DNA from: Candidatus Gastranaerophilales bacterium
Lineage (GTDB): Bacteria > Cyanobacteriota > Vampirovibrionia > Gastranaerophilales > Gastranaerophilaceae
Direction: 5' to 3'
Length of the DNA: 64,000 nt
NCBI GenBank assembly: GCA_017467305.1
Contig: JAFTSM010000068.1
Location: 1 to 64,000 of the forward strand
The notes beneath the pieces were generated by a model. The model saw only the letters and a program-made list of their open reading frames with translations, searched no databases and was not told the DNA's origin. Made by a program: the position numbers and the translations under genes. Positions 34,143-43,839 of this stretch are shown in pieces. Positions within the stretch are counted from its first letter, which is position 1. Every line of letters begins with the position of its first letter.

Positions 34143-35504
34143 TTAAACCTTAGTTAATTGTTCGGCTATTTTTTCTTCTTTTGATTGAGATGCTTCACTA
34201 GAAATATTTGTTTCTACTTTTGCAGTACCGTGTTGAGTTTTGCCCCAATCCATATTGTTTTTCATAAAAATTATTTTAAATACAATAAAAACAGCAATTG
34301 GGAACCATAATACAACTATATAGATAGTTGTTGCTACTGATTGTATTAGGTTTTCCATTGGTTTTAATTTTACATATTTTCTTAAACTATAGAAAAGTGC
34401 AATTATAAAGAACGCAAACATCGCTGTTGATAACGCCATTGAAGAAAGTATCCAATTTTGTTCATCTTTTATGTATCTATATGACTGAATTACTATTTCT
34501 AATACCATCCAAATAGGAAGGATAAATTCTGTAATATATGCAGTCATATCTAAACTAACACGTAATGACATATCTTTCGAAGTTAATACATCAGAGAAGT
34601 GTTCTAAATATCTTCTGATACTACCTTCAATCCATCTTCTTCTTTGTCTTAAAAGCGGAAGATAAGAAGGAACACCTTCTTCATAAACACAAACTTCTGG
34701 GCAGAAACGAACGTCCCAACCTTTGATTTGTAATCTTGTTGATAGGTCTAAATCGTCTGTAATTGTATGTTCATTCCAGCCGTTTACATCTTCTAATGCT
34801 GTTCTTTTAATTAACTCACCATTCCCTCTTAATTCAACGGCACCTTTAACAGAGTCTCTACCAACTTGGAAGTGGGTATCAACTGCCATCTCATTATCTT
34901 GACAGCGAGTTAGGAAGTTTTGTTCCCTATTGATGATAACTTTTCTTGCTTGAACAGCACCAACTTGTTCTGGTTCAAGTGCTGGAATTAATTCTTTTAA
35001 AAAGTCCGGTTTAACTCTAGCATCAGCATCAAAAACAAGAATTGCATCACCACGTGCAATTTTCATTGCATCATTTAATACGGCTGATTTACCAGGAAAA
35101 TCTTCTTTTGTTCTTGAAAAATATTTTATACTTTTGTTTTCATTACATATTTGCTCTAAAACTTCAGCTGTATTATCTGTACTTCTATCGTCAATTACAA
35201 TAATTTCATATTTTGGATAATCAATTTGGGAAATATTTTCTATAGTATTTCTAATAACTTCAGCTTCGTTATGAGCAGGAATTAATACGCTTACATATGG
35301 TTTATAGTTATAATTTTTTTCAACTGGATGTTTTTTTTGTTTTCTAACTCTATGTTTAAATGCAATTTGCATATAAGCAGAATAAAGAGTCATAAACCCT
35401 AATATTGTATAAATCGCACATGGTGTATTCATGTGGTTTTGAAAAATATACAACGATACTATCAATGCGGTTAGTATGGATAATAGTGTGATTCTCTCTT
35501 TCAT
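34143..35504 (-). CDS. Processive family 2 glycosyltransferase (BcsA/PgaC-like)
   Basis: A 453-residue inner-membrane enzyme with two N-terminal helices, a GT2 domain and three C-terminal helices. It has all processive motifs: VLIPAHNEAE, VIDDRSTD, the DAD metal motif in LVFDADARV, TDDLDLS and the RQRRRW (QxxRW) motif. It should polymerise a β-linked sugar such as N-acetylglucosamine or glucose and export it. The product is unknown. It lies 18 bases upstream of yidC on the same strand. Confidence 0.85.
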   Translation of the reverse strand: MKERITLLSILTALIVSLYIFQNHMNTPCAIYTILGFMTLYSAYMQIAFKHRVRKQKKHPVEKNYNYKPYVSVLIPAHNEAEVIRNTIENISQIDYPKYEIIVIDDRSTDNTAEVLEQICNENKSIKYFSRTKEDFPGKSAVLNDAMKIARGDAILVFDADARVKPDFLKELIPALEPEQVGAVQARKVIINREQNFLTRCQDNEMAVDTHFQVGRDSVKGAVELRGNGELIKRTALEDVNGWNEHTITDDLDLSTRLQIKGWDVRFCPEVCVYEEGVPSYLPLLRQRRRWIEGSIRRYLEHFSDVLTSKDMSLRVSLDMTAYITEFILPIWMVLEIVIQSYRYIKDEQNWILSSMALSTAMFAFFIIALFYSLRKYVKLKPMENLIQSVATTIYIVVLWFPIAVFIVFKIIFMKNNMDWGKTQHGTAKVETNISSEASQSKEEKIAEQLTKV

Positions 35505-35619
35505 TACCCCAATCCATTTTCTCTACACTTCTTACATTCTACCAAAAACATATTAATTTCTTACTAAATTATTACTTTTCATTACTAATCTATACAGTAG
35601 TATTCAATTTTTTTAAATG

Positions 35620-35628
35620 TGTTATAAT
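35620..35628 (+). promoter_or_regulatory. Extended -10 promoter, leaderless geometry
   Basis: TGTTATAAT is a perfect extended -10 box. It ends six bases before the ATG at 35635, the same spacing as at 23702 and 48955, and no ribosome binding site is present. Confidence 0.65.
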
Positions 35629-35634
35629 TCAAGA

Positions 35635-36507
35635 ATGTTAAATTTAATTAGAAAATCAGCCAAAATATTAAAAAATAACCTAGTATTTATTCAGCCGTTA
35701 TTGTTATGTTTATTGATATTTATGATGGTTACAACATTTTTTATAAATAAAAATGTTTTTATTGCTGGACGTGTTTGCTTGTTGCTTTCTATGCTCCTTT
35801 TAACTATTGCTTTTACAGCTGGGTGGCTACATATTAATAAATATGGTGTTCATTCTTACAATGAAGATGATACGCAAGAAGAAATAGCACACAAAGCGGT
35901 ATCTGGTTTAAAAACTTTTTTTGAAGGAATTGGTGAAAACTTCTTCAAAACACTAGGTGCTTATTTCGTTATATTTCTTTCTTCTGTTGCTGTTATCTAC
36001 TTTGTTTCAAAACTTTTAACATTAAGTATTGGTGAGCCAAAACTAATATATGAAATACCTAAGTTAGCAAAGGCAACTTCTCAAGCAGAAATTCTTAATT
36101 TTATGAAAAACATTTCAGTTAATGATAAATTAGTTTTTGTAGCTTGGATGTTTGTTTCAAATATTGTGTTGTTAATTATCAACTTTTTTGTATTGTTGTA
36201 TTTTTCGGTTTTAAATTTTGAAAAAGATAATTTTATAAAAGCTATTTGGACTGCAATTAAATTCTTTTTTAAAAACTTATTCAGCTCTTTAGGCATAATT
36301 TTATTTATATTTATTTTATACTTAGGACTTAATTTTTTATCGCTATTATTAGGAACAAACTCATTTTCTTTAGTAATATTAATTATATTATTTACAGCAT
36401 ATTTAAATTACTGTGTTCTTTTGGTATTCTGTTTTTACTATGAAAAAGCAAAAAATAATAGCAATTGTGGGTCCGAGTGCATCGGGAAAAACGAAATTAG
36501 CGATTGA
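35635..36507 (+). CDS. Polytopic membrane protein of unknown function, ~290 aa
   Basis: Five or six hydrophobic helices with short polar loops (KYGVHSYNEDDTQEE, KLAKATSQAEI). An in-frame TTG/GTG start further up at 35617 lies upstream of the -10 box, so the ATG at 35635 is chosen. I do not recognise a family, though the pattern resembles DUF4013-like membrane proteins. Its last 68 bases overlap miaA in another frame. Confidence 0.7.
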   Translation: MLNLIRKSAKILKNNLVFIQPLLLCLLIFMMVTTFFINKNVFIAGRVCLLLSMLLLTIAFTAGWLHINKYGVHSYNEDDTQEEIAHKAVSGLKTFFEGIGENFFKTLGAYFVIFLSSVAVIYFVSKLLTLSIGEPKLIYEIPKLAKATSQAEILNFMKNISVNDKLVFVAWMFVSNIVLLIINFFVLLYFSVLNFEKDNFIKAIWTAIKFFFKNLFSSLGIILFIFILYLGLNFLSLLLGTNSFSLVILIILFTAYLNYCVLLVFCFYYEKAKNNSNCGSECIGKNEISD

Positions 36508-37351
36508 GGTTGCAAAAGAACTCAGTGGTGAGATTATGTCTGTTGATTCAAGACAGATATACAAAGAGCTTGATATTGGTAGTGCAAAGCCTACAATTGA
36601 AGAACGTGAAGGAATTCCTCATCATTTAATGGATATTGTTGATGTAAATCAAGAATATACTGTTGCTGATTTCTGCGATAACGCAAAAGAAAAAATAAAG
36701 GAAATAGTAGAAAGAGGCAAAACACCAATCTTAGCTGGTGGTACTGGTCTGTATTTTAGAGTACTTCTTCAAGATTTTGACTTACCTAGAGTTGCCCCAA
36801 ATCAAGAATTGCGGGATAAATTAGAAAAATTATCAAGTGAAGAATTGTATAACCAACTTTTAGAACTTGATTACGATATTGCTCAAAAAATCCATTTTAA
36901 TAATAAGGTAAAAATAATTAGAGCTTTAGAAGTTTGTAAAACGCTTGGTATTCCAATGAGTAAAGCTCAAAAGAAAAAAGAGTCAGAATATGATGTTTTA
37001 TGGTTTGGATTAAATTCTGGAAATAGAGATTTTTTATATAACAGAATAAATAAACGCGTAGACATAATGTTGGAACAAGGTTTATTAAAGGAAGCTTCTG
37101 ATTTATTTAATAAATATGGTGAAAATAAAATTTTATTAGGAACAATAGGTTATCAAGAACTATATCCATTATTTAAAGGGGTTACAGAATTTGAAACAGC
37201 AATTGATTTATTAAAACAAAATACAAGGCGATATGCAAAACGCCAAATTAGTTGGTTTAATGCAAATAAAGATATTCAATGGTTTGATATTCAAGCTTGT
37301 AATGTATTAGATATGAGAAATATTATTGTTTCAAAATATAAAAAAATGTAA
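36440..37351 (+). CDS. miaA: tRNA dimethylallyltransferase
   Basis: MiaA adds a dimethylallyl group to A37 of UNN-reading tRNAs. The ~303-residue protein has the P-loop VGPSASGKTKLA, the catalytic Asp in SVDSRQIYKELDIGSAKPT, HHLMDIVD, LAGGTGLYFRVLL and the C-terminal IGYQEL and RRYAKRQISWF. The ATG at 36440 fits family N-termini better than a GTG at 36413. It overlaps the upstream membrane-protein gene by 68 bases. Confidence 0.96.
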   Translation: MKKQKIIAIVGPSASGKTKLAIEVAKELSGEIMSVDSRQIYKELDIGSAKPTIEEREGIPHHLMDIVDVNQEYTVADFCDNAKEKIKEIVERGKTPILAGGTGLYFRVLLQDFDLPRVAPNQELRDKLEKLSSEELYNQLLELDYDIAQKIHFNNKVKIIRALEVCKTLGIPMSKAQKKKESEYDVLWFGLNSGNRDFLYNRINKRVDIMLEQGLLKEASDLFNKYGENKILLGTIGYQELYPLFKGVTEFETAIDLLKQNTRRYAKRQISWFNANKDIQWFDIQACNVLDMRNIIVSKYKKM

Positions 37352-37426
37352 AGATAGATAATTTAAATAACAAAATTAAAAATTTAGGGATGTTAAGAAT
37401 GTACGACTAAAACAAGGACATAAATA

Positions 37427-37726
37427 ATGAATGTTTCTTTTTCTGGAAAGAATAATGTACAACCTAAAAAACAAACAGTTGCAAAATCAGCAGCAAAGGG
37501 TGCTTTGTTCACATCTGCGGTTCTTGGAACATCAACAGCTGTTTCTTGGGTGAAACAGCCAACTGAAATGCAAAAGGTTGTAGCGAAATGTGGCGGTAAA
37601 GGCAAATATGCTTTGCAGTACGCTGGCTGGTTAGCGTTGTATTCAACACTTGGTGCATTAGCAAATGTTGCTTTAAATAAAATTGCTAACATAATAAAGC
37701 CAAATGACCCACCTAAGGCAAATTAG
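37427..37726 (+). CDS. Hypothetical protein with N-terminal SFSG tag, 99 aa
   Basis: I do not recognise a family. It starts MNVSFSGKNNVQPKK, then has two hydrophobic Ala/Gly-rich segments (AAKGALFTSAVLGTSTAV and LQYAGWLALYSTLGALANVAL). AAGGA precedes the ATG. The short N-terminal F-G tag resembles those of other orphans in the window (53248 and 53853). It may be membrane associated. Confidence 0.65.
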   Translation: MNVSFSGKNNVQPKKQTVAKSAAKGALFTSAVLGTSTAVSWVKQPTEMQKVVAKCGGKGKYALQYAGWLALYSTLGALANVALNKIANIIKPNDPPKAN

Positions 37727-37752
37727 TTCTTCTTTTCATATAATAAAATCGG

Positions 37753-37777
37753 CGTCCTTATCTCATAAGGGCTTTTT
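37753..37777 (+). terminator. Weak intrinsic terminator after the 99-aa gene
   Basis: CCTTAT and ATAAGG form a short stem around CTC, extended by imperfect pairs, followed by a five-T run. Confidence 0.5.
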
Positions 37778-37848
37778 GTTGTTTTTACATAAATAATGTT
37801 ATAGATTAACTTAAATGTATTGTATAATCAATAAAAAGGAGTCCAATT

Positions 37849-38727
37849 ATTTTTAATTTTATAAAAAAAGAAAAAGAACCAGAATACGTTGTTAAAATGA
37901 GCTACGATAAGTCAAAACCTTTGACAAAAAAGAATCTCGTAGAATTTTTAAAATCCCTTGATATAGAAGTTAAAACAAATACTAAAGCTCGAGGAAATCA
38001 AGGCTTATATCAACGCAATAGAATTGATGTTTCTCGTGGTTTGGATGAACAAAAAGCTATTGAAGTTCTTGTACATGAGTTTGCACACCATATTCATTAC
38101 CAAATTGATAAAGATTTTAATCGTAATGGTGGTTCTATTGAGACTCTTTTTAAAACTTCCGATGCTGTTGAAATAAAAGAAGAACTTTTAAAAATAACAA
38201 ATCTCATTGATAAAAATAAAAGATTAGAAATTTTTACAAAAGCAAAAGAAGAAACCTCTGACACAATAAAAAGTATGCAAAATGCAATAAAAAGAGATTT
38301 CCCAAACTTCCAACGTTCTAAAAAGTTTGCAGAGTTTGAAAAATATATAAAAGATTCTGATGCTAAATATTTAGTTAAATACGATGCAATAAGATTAATG
38401 CATGGCTTTTTCTTTAAAAAAGAAAGAGTTCTTACTGTAAAAAATATTGAAACTGATTTCCCAGATATGCCATACGCTTTTCAAGTTTATATAAGACTTT
38501 GCTCTATGCAACGTAAACAAGCAAAAATTAGTAGAAGAATAAACAAAATGAACAAATACTATGAAAAGCCAACAGAGCTTTTTGCTCGTTTTGTACAAGG
38601 TTATTTTACAACACCAGAGACCATATCAACTGTAGCACCAATAACAACTAAAAGATTTAATGAACTTCTCCAATCTGGTTATTACAAAGAAATGAAAGAT
38701 TTGTTTGAAATATTTTGGAAAAACTAA
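37849..38727 (+). CDS. HExxH zinc-metallopeptidase-like protein, probable ATT start
   Basis: The protein has VHEFAHHIHYQ, the HExxH zinc motif, about 50 residues into the ATG-started form, and a later helix with Glu in YEKPTELFARFVQGYF that could be the third ligand. It has no signal peptide. The first ATG is at 37897 and lacks a ribosome binding site. A perfect AAGGAG (37836-37841) lies seven bases before an in-frame ATT at 37849, giving the N-terminus (M/I)FNFIKKEKEPEYVVKM. No ATG, GTG or TTG occurs in frame between the upstream stop (37825) and 37897. The function is unknown; it resembles phage or domestication-type peptidases. Confidence 0.75.
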   Translation: MFNFIKKEKEPEYVVKMSYDKSKPLTKKNLVEFLKSLDIEVKTNTKARGNQGLYQRNRIDVSRGLDEQKAIEVLVHEFAHHIHYQIDKDFNRNGGSIETLFKTSDAVEIKEELLKITNLIDKNKRLEIFTKAKEETSDTIKSMQNAIKRDFPNFQRSKKFAEFEKYIKDSDAKYLVKYDAIRLMHGFFFKKERVLTVKNIETDFPDMPYAFQVYIRLCSMQRKQAKISRRINKMNKYYEKPTELFARFVQGYFTTPETISTVAPITTKRFNELLQSGYYKEMKDLFEIFWKN

Positions 38728-38751
38728 TTAAAATTTATTTATAAAAAAGAA

Positions 38752-38775
38752 AGACCGCATAAGAAAGAGCGGTCT
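38752..38775 (-). terminator. Terminator of the 128-aa minus-strand gene
   Basis: AGACCGC at 38752-38758 pairs with GCGGTCT at 38769-38775. The T-rich tail lies on the minus-strand side (38741-38750). Confidence 0.7.
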
Positions 38776-38811
38776 GTGAAAATAACAAACAATAATTAGG
38801 ATTGGGGAATT

Positions 38812-39198
38812 CTATTTGTATGAAGCATTTATGTATGCAAGTGCAATTTCCCCAGCTGCTTTTTGTGAAATTTCTGGAAATTCACTTGTAGTTGTTGCAA
38901 AGGCATTTTCATAATCTGCTTCTAAACCTTTTACAAAGCTTGTTATTCTAGCTTCAGATTCTGGTGTGATATATTTAGCAAGCAATTCATTAACAGATTT
39001 ATTTTCTGCTGGTTTTATAAATGCAGCATTGTATCCACCAATATAGTTAAATACTTCTTTTTCAGAAACTTGTTGTTCTGCTTTTTCTGCGGCTTTATTT
39101 TCAGTTTTAGCCTCTTTACTTAAACCTTCTTTTTCTTCTTGTTGCCATCTGTAGTTTGTTGAAACATTGTAGCCGTTAATTTTTCCGATATTTTCCAT
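38812..39198 (-). CDS. Hypothetical protein, 128 aa
   Basis: I do not recognise a family. GGAGG lies seven bases before the ATG. It starts MENIGKINGYNVSTNYRWQ, continues with a Lys/Glu/Ala-rich low-complexity helix (residues ~20-48), then a globular helical part (SVNELLAKYITPESEARI ... EIALAYINASYK). There is no signal peptide by eye. It has its own terminator at 38752-38775 and is separated from the M29 gene by terminator 39299-39326, so it is a single-gene unit. Confidence 0.68.
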   Translation of the reverse strand: MENIGKINGYNVSTNYRWQQEEKEGLSKEAKTENKAAEKAEQQVSEKEVFNYIGGYNAAFIKPAENKSVNELLAKYITPESEARITSFVKGLEADYENAFATTTSEFPEISQKAAGEIALAYINASYK

Positions 39199-39298
39199 CT
39201 TGGGTCCTCCAATTGTTTGTTACACACATACTATCGTCACTCTTTTTAATGAACTTTAGTTTAAAGTCATTTTTTGTAAAGAAATATTTACAAAATAA

Positions 39299-39326
39299 AA
39301 AAGAGAGAATATTAATTCTCTCTTTT
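39299..39326 (-). terminator. Terminator after the M29 aminopeptidase gene
   Basis: AAAAGAGAGAAT at 39299-39310 pairs with ATTCTCTCTTTT at 39315-39326 around a four-base loop. It ends the lpx-pep operon on the minus strand. Confidence 0.88.
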
Positions 39327-39346
39327 TAGCTATTTATTATTTGATT

Positions 39347-40453
39347 TTAGCCGATTAAGAACTTTCCATTTTCATAAATTAGTTCATCATCTGCATAGAT
39401 TTGACCACCATTTTTCATATTTTTAATCAAATCCCAATGCAAGCCAGAAACATTCTTTCCACCAGTTTCTGGGTATGATGCACCTACTGCCATATGGATT
39501 GAACCACCTATTTTTTCATCAAACAAGATATTGCCAGTTACGTCTTGAATCATATCATTTGTACCGATAGCAATTTCACCAACAAATCTAGCACCACCAT
39601 CCATATCAAGCATATTATTTAGAAATTCTTCGCCTTTTTCTGCTTTTGCATCAATAACTTTACCGTTTTCTAAAGTTAATAGAACTTTTTGTGCTTCATT
39701 GCCTCTATATAATTGCGGGAAGTCAAAATATATTTGACCATTTGCACTATCTTCAACTGGTGATGTATAAACTTCGCCGTCTGGGAAGTTACATTCGCCA
39801 GCGCAGCTTTTCCAAGTTCTACCAGCAACATTAAAGGTAATATCTGTCTTTTCACCTACAATTCTTATTTTAGATTTTGTATTTAAAATATCAGCTATTT
39901 TTTGTTGCATTTCACCAATTTCAATCCATTTTTGTACTGGATTTTCTTCGTGAAGATAACAAGATTTAATTAAAAATTCTGTGTAATCTTCTAAAGACAT
40001 ATTAGCTTCTTGCGCAAGTGCGTTAGTAGGGAAATCTGCGATAACCCAGTTTAATTCACCCTTTGCTGCACGTGATAGCATTTTTTCTGATAATGAACGC
40101 ATTACACTTGAACGTTTTGCTAATTTTTTAGAATCAAATCTAGCCATGTTTTTCAAGTTTAATGGTGCTCCAATAGAAATTAGGTTTTGAGCTTTTTCAT
40201 ATTCTAACTCTGTCATTGGGTCAATATATTCAAGCTGTTCATCTGTTGCATTCTTGATATAAACTTCATTCAAACCCTCAACCCCCATTCTAACAATAGG
40301 ATGAGCCCCCTTTAAAAGAACTTGCTTATAGATTTCTTTTACAAGTGGTTGTGATAAGTATGAATCAGTTCTTATTATAGTCAACTCTCCAGCTTTTACT
40401 TTTACTGAATAATCAACAAGAACTTTTGCGTATTTTTCCCAAAGTTTATTCAT
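39347..40453 (-). CDS. M29-family aminopeptidase
   Basis: A metal-dependent aminopeptidase that removes N-terminal residues from peptides in the cytoplasm. The 368-residue protein has the M29 metal ligands in order: Glu in FPDGEVYTSP, Glu in FVGEIAIGTN, His and Tyr in GSIHMAVGASYPETGG, and His-x-Asp in LHWDLI. The length fits AmpS/PepS/AmpT enzymes. It is the last gene of the lpx cluster, three bases after the lpxA stop. Confidence 0.93.
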   Translation of the reverse strand: MNKLWEKYAKVLVDYSVKVKAGELTIIRTDSYLSQPLVKEIYKQVLLKGAHPIVRMGVEGLNEVYIKNATDEQLEYIDPMTELEYEKAQNLISIGAPLNLKNMARFDSKKLAKRSSVMRSLSEKMLSRAAKGELNWVIADFPTNALAQEANMSLEDYTEFLIKSCYLHEENPVQKWIEIGEMQQKIADILNTKSKIRIVGEKTDITFNVAGRTWKSCAGECNFPDGEVYTSPVEDSANGQIYFDFPQLYRGNEAQKVLLTLENGKVIDAKAEKGEEFLNNMLDMDGGARFVGEIAIGTNDMIQDVTGNILFDEKIGGSIHMAVGASYPETGGKNVSGLHWDLIKNMKNGGQIYADDELIYENGKFLIG

Positions 40454-40456
40454 TTA

Positions 40457-41260
40457 CTATTCCTCATTATTTGTTGAACTATATGATTTTCCTAAATATA
40501 TTCCACGTTTAGTTGTTCTTATAAATTCTACTAAACGGACAATATTTTTGTCGTTTGGAAAATCTTTTTCAAGCACATTTGCAACATTTGTTAGTGTCAT
40601 TTTTTTTGATTCTATTAATTTATAAGCGGTTCTTAAATTTGCTAATTCTTCTTTAGAAAAACCACGACGTTTTAAACCAACAACGTTTGCACCATAAAGT
40701 GTAGCAGGGTAGCCTCCAGCTTTAGCGAATGGTGGGATATCCATTCTTGCACCTGCAAAACCAGATACAATTACGTATTCACCAATTCTGATATTTTGGT
40801 GATATACGCTCATACCACCTAAGAAAGCACCTTTACCAACTTGAACATGTCCGCCAATAGTTGCAAGGTTCGCAAAAATTGCTTCATCACCAACAACACA
40901 GTTATGTGCTACGTGAGAAGAAGCCATAAATAAGCATTTATCACCAACTTTTGTTATTGAGCCTTCTTCTCCAGCTCCACGGTTGATAGTTACGTATTCT
41001 TTTATAATACAATTCTTACCAATTACAGATTTTGTTTTTTGTCCTTTATAGCTTAAATCTTGAGGTGCAGTACCTAAACTTGCAAAAGGTGAAATTAAAG
41101 TTCCGTCACCTACTTCACAATATTCTAAGTAAGCATTTGCCATTATTTTTACATTCTCACCAAGTACAACACCCGCACCAATTACAACGTTTGGGCCTAT
41201 TTCACAACTTGCTGGGATTATTGCGTCATCTGCAATTATTGCTGTTTTGTGAATTGCCAT
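40457..41260 (-). CDS. lpxA: UDP-N-acetylglucosamine O-acyltransferase
   Basis: LpxA adds the first 3-hydroxyacyl chain in lipid A synthesis. The 267-residue protein is a left-handed β-helix of hexapeptide repeats with catalytic His in SSHVAHNCVVGD and the C-terminal GLKRRGFSKEEL helix region. The start follows AGGAGAT. It is co-transcribed with fabZ (21-base gap). Confidence 0.96.
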   Translation of the reverse strand: MAIHKTAIIADDAIIPASCEIGPNVVIGAGVVLGENVKIMANAYLEYCEVGDGTLISPFASLGTAPQDLSYKGQKTKSVIGKNCIIKEYVTINRGAGEEGSITKVGDKCLFMASSHVAHNCVVGDEAIFANLATIGGHVQVGKGAFLGGMSVYHQNIRIGEYVIVSGFAGARMDIPPFAKAGGYPATLYGANVVGLKRRGFSKEELANLRTAYKLIESKKMTLTNVANVLEKDFPNDKNIVRLVEFIRTTKRGIYLGKSYSSTNNEE

Positions 41261-41281
41261 AATTTATATCTCCTAAGCTAA

Positions 41282-41752
41282 CTATTTATTTGTATCGATT
41301 ACTGAAAACATTAAATCTGCTTCAACAGCTACGTGTCCGTCAACAGAACCTTTTGCGTGAACTTTAACGATAGGTCCTTTTATTTTTACGACTTCAGTTT
41401 CCATATCAAATCTATCACCAGGAATAACTTGTCTTCTAAATCTTACGCCATCAACACCAGCATATACAAATAATTTATTTCTATATTGTGGAAGTGGTGC
41501 TAAAGCACCTGCTGACATCTGTGCCAATGCTTCTAATTGTAATACTCCTGGCATAACTGGATTTCCTGGAAAATGTCCACAGAAAAATTCTTCATTAATT
41601 GTAAGATTTTTATAACCTTTACAATATTTTCCTAATACACATTCTGTTACTCTATCAACTAAAATGAATGGGTATCTATGTGGAATTATTTGCATAATTT
41701 GGTTTATATCAAGTGTTATAACTTCATCTTGTGTTAAATTTTCTTCTGTCAT
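41282..41752 (-). CDS. fabZ: 3-hydroxyacyl-[acyl-carrier-protein] dehydratase
   Basis: FabZ dehydrates 3-hydroxyacyl-ACP and draws on the same pool that LpxA and LpxD use. The 156-residue hot-dog protein has IPHRYPFILVDRV and the active-site FCGHFPGNPVMPGVLQLEA with catalytic His and Glu. It overlaps the lpxC stop by one base. Confidence 0.97.
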   Translation of the reverse strand: MTEENLTQDEVITLDINQIMQIIPHRYPFILVDRVTECVLGKYCKGYKNLTINEEFFCGHFPGNPVMPGVLQLEALAQMSAGALAPLPQYRNKLFVYAGVDGVRFRRQVIPGDRFDMETEVVKIKGPIVKVHAKGSVDGHVAVEADLMFSVIDTNK

Positions 41753-42600
41753 TATTCCTCCGATATATATTTATCTCTTAACTCTTTTGCCACTATTGTA
41801 TGAACAGTATGACCCGCCTCTTTTACTATAATCTCTGCTTTCGCATTTAGAATATTAAATCCAGCTAAATAAAAATCACCAATTAAATCTAGTATTTTAT
41901 GCTTTGCAGGTTCAAATTCTGATTTTAACTCTACTGTATATCCTTCATCTGTTAGACCTACAGTATTTTCCAAACTTGCACCTCTCGCATAGCCAGCTTT
42001 TTGGAGCATTTCTAGTTCGTTTAAATAACCAAACGTTCTTGCTTCTGTTACTTCTTTTATATTATTTATATCTAAACTTACCCAACGATTTTTAAGGTCT
42101 TTATGTTTAAAATTAACACCATAAGTAACATTTAAATTATCTGAGGGTATTACAACTACGTGGGTTTTACCGTTTAAATAATATACTGGTTCTGTTACTT
42201 TATATGTTTTTGTATCTGCATTCGTAATACCTGCTTGTGTAAATGCCTCAATCCATTCTTCTGAACCACCACCTAATATTGGCAATTCAAAGTGAGATAA
42301 GTATACATCTAATGAGTCTATCTTGCATATTGCACAAGCGGCCATAAAATGTTCAATAAGCATTACTTTTATTTCAGTATTACCAATTACTGTACAGTGT
42401 TCTGTTGAAACAACATTATCTATTTTCGCTTCAATAGTTTTACCCATAAAGTGAAAACGTAAGCCTTTTTCAGTTGAAGGACAAACTCTAGCCTCACATT
42501 CTACACCAGTCATTAATGCTACTGATTTTAAAGTTACTTCTTTATTAATTGTTATTGGTTGTGTTGATTTCATAGTTGATTTCATAATTATTTGCGTCAT
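41752..42600 (-). CDS. lpxC: UDP-3-O-acyl-N-acetylglucosamine deacetylase
   Basis: LpxC carries out the committed zinc-dependent step of lipid A synthesis. The 282-residue protein has the zinc ligands His in [10 protein letters not shown] and His/Asp in [15 protein letters not shown], plus the catalytic His in [12 protein letters not shown]. The usual N-terminal GLHSG motif is not seen ([13 protein letters not shown] here), so the first part is divergent. Three in-frame ATGs exist (42600, 42585, 42573); all overlap the end of lpxD. Confidence 0.93.
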   Translation of the reverse strand: MTQIIMKSTMKSTQPITINKEVTLKSVALMTGVECEARVCPSTEKGLRFHFMGKTIEAKIDNVVSTEHCTVIGNTEIKVMLIEHFMAACAICKIDSLDVYLSHFELPILGGGSEEWIEAFTQAGITNADTKTYKVTEPVYYLNGKTHVVVIPSDNLNVTYGVNFKHKDLKNRWVSLDINNIKEVTEARTFGYLNELEMLQKAGYARGASLENTVGLTDEGYTVELKSEFEPAKHKILDLIGDFYLAGFNILNAKAEIIVKEAGHTVHTIVAKELRDKYISEE

Positions 42601-43768
42601 TTTTTTCTTCGTTACATTGGTGAGCAGTTACATTGTTGTTTTGAATTGAATTTTCATCCTTATTTGCTGTAGTGTCTACTTTTTCATCATCACTGATTAA
42701 ACCTTTCAAAAAGATTTCGTATTTTTTGAATTTTTCAATCAATTCTTCAGCTTTTTTCATTGTTTTTAATTGTTTAATAAAGTCTTTTCTAGGAACTGCA
42801 GGTGCACCGATTAAAATAGATTTTTCTGGGAAGCTTCTTGTTATACCAGCTTTTGCCATTACAATAGAGTCATTTCCAATTTCAATATGGTCAGCCATAC
42901 CAACTTGACCAGCAATTACAACTCTATCACCAATCACACAGCTACCAGCAATACCAACTTGAGAAACAATCATACATCCTTTACCGATTTTACAATTGTG
43001 ACCAATTTGAACAAGGTTATCGATTTTTGTTTGTTCACCAATTACTGTATTTTCGATTGTACCTTTATCTATACAAGTATTAGCACCTATTTCAACATCA
43101 TCCCCAATAACTACTGAACCAATTGAAGGAATTTTGAAGATTTTTTGGTCTGTATTATCTTGTTTACATTTACCTTCTTCTTTTGCATTTTCAACATTGT
43201 TAGGATTTTCTGTAACAAAGCTGAAACCGTCTGCTGCTATACTTACAGAGTGTTGTAAAACTACTCTGTTCCCAATAATTGCGTTATCTCCTATATTACA
43301 ACCTGGGTGGAATAAACAGTTTTCTCCTACTTGTACACTTCTTCCGACATAAGTATTAGCTAGAATTTTAGAATTTTTACCAATTGAAGCATTCCTTGAA
43401 ATAACAACATTTGGTCCAATAGAAACATTCTCACCCAATTTTGCTGTAGGGTGAACTACCGCTGTAGGATGAACACCTACTGTAGATTCTGGTGGCATAT
43501 AGAATAAATGTAATAATTTCATCATAGCCAAACGTGGGCGTTCTGATTCGATTGTAGAAATTGTTTCAAAAGAAACACCTATTGGAACAAGCGCTGCTTT
43601 TGCCTTTGTTTTTGCTAAGTTTTCAATTTCATCTTCATTTAAAGCAAGTGCTAATGTATTTTCATCAGCTAACAATGGTGGTCCAATTCTAGAAATTTTA
43701 ACATCTTCAACTTTAGTTAAAATACCACCAATAATTCCCGAAATTTCTTCTAATGAATATTCTGCCAT
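42545..43768 (-). CDS. lpxD: UDP-3-O-(3-hydroxyacyl)glucosamine N-acyltransferase
   Basis: LpxD adds the N-linked 3-hydroxyacyl chain. The protein has the N-terminal uridine-binding domain, a hexapeptide β-helix with catalytic His in [11 protein letters not shown], and [23 protein letters not shown] supports the ATG at 43768 (MAEYSLEEI) over the one at 43786. Unusual points are a ~25-residue charged insert after DGFSFVTE and a ~50-residue Asn/Glu-rich tail after [11 protein letters not shown], whose codons overlap lpxC by 56 bases. Confidence 0.94.
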   Translation of the reverse strand: MAEYSLEEISGIIGGILTKVEDVKISRIGPPLLADENTLALALNEDEIENLAKTKAKAALVPIGVSFETISTIESERPRLAMMKLLHLFYMPPESTVGVHPTAVVHPTAKLGENVSIGPNVVISRNASIGKNSKILANTYVGRSVQVGENCLFHPGCNIGDNAIIGNRVVLQHSVSIAADGFSFVTENPNNVENAKEEGKCKQDNTDQKIFKIPSIGSVVIGDDVEIGANTCIDKGTIENTVIGEQTKIDNLVQIGHNCKIGKGCMIVSQVGIAGSCVIGDRVVIAGQVGMADHIEIGNDSIVMAKAGITRSFPEKSILIGAPAVPRKDFIKQLKTMKKAEELIEKFKKYEIFLKGLISDDEKVDTTANKDENSIQNNNVTAHQCNEEKNDANNYEINYEINTTNNN

Positions 43769-43839
43769 TATATCTATATCCCTCATTCTACTAGTTTATT
43801 GCCTATATATTGTAATACCTTCAAGGAAAAATTTCAAAT

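Noticed and set aside
37393..37692. Minus-strand ORF of 99 codons opposite the SFSG-tag protein
   Set aside because: No ribosome binding site, and the plus strand has AAGGA at proper spacing with tag-like N-terminus.
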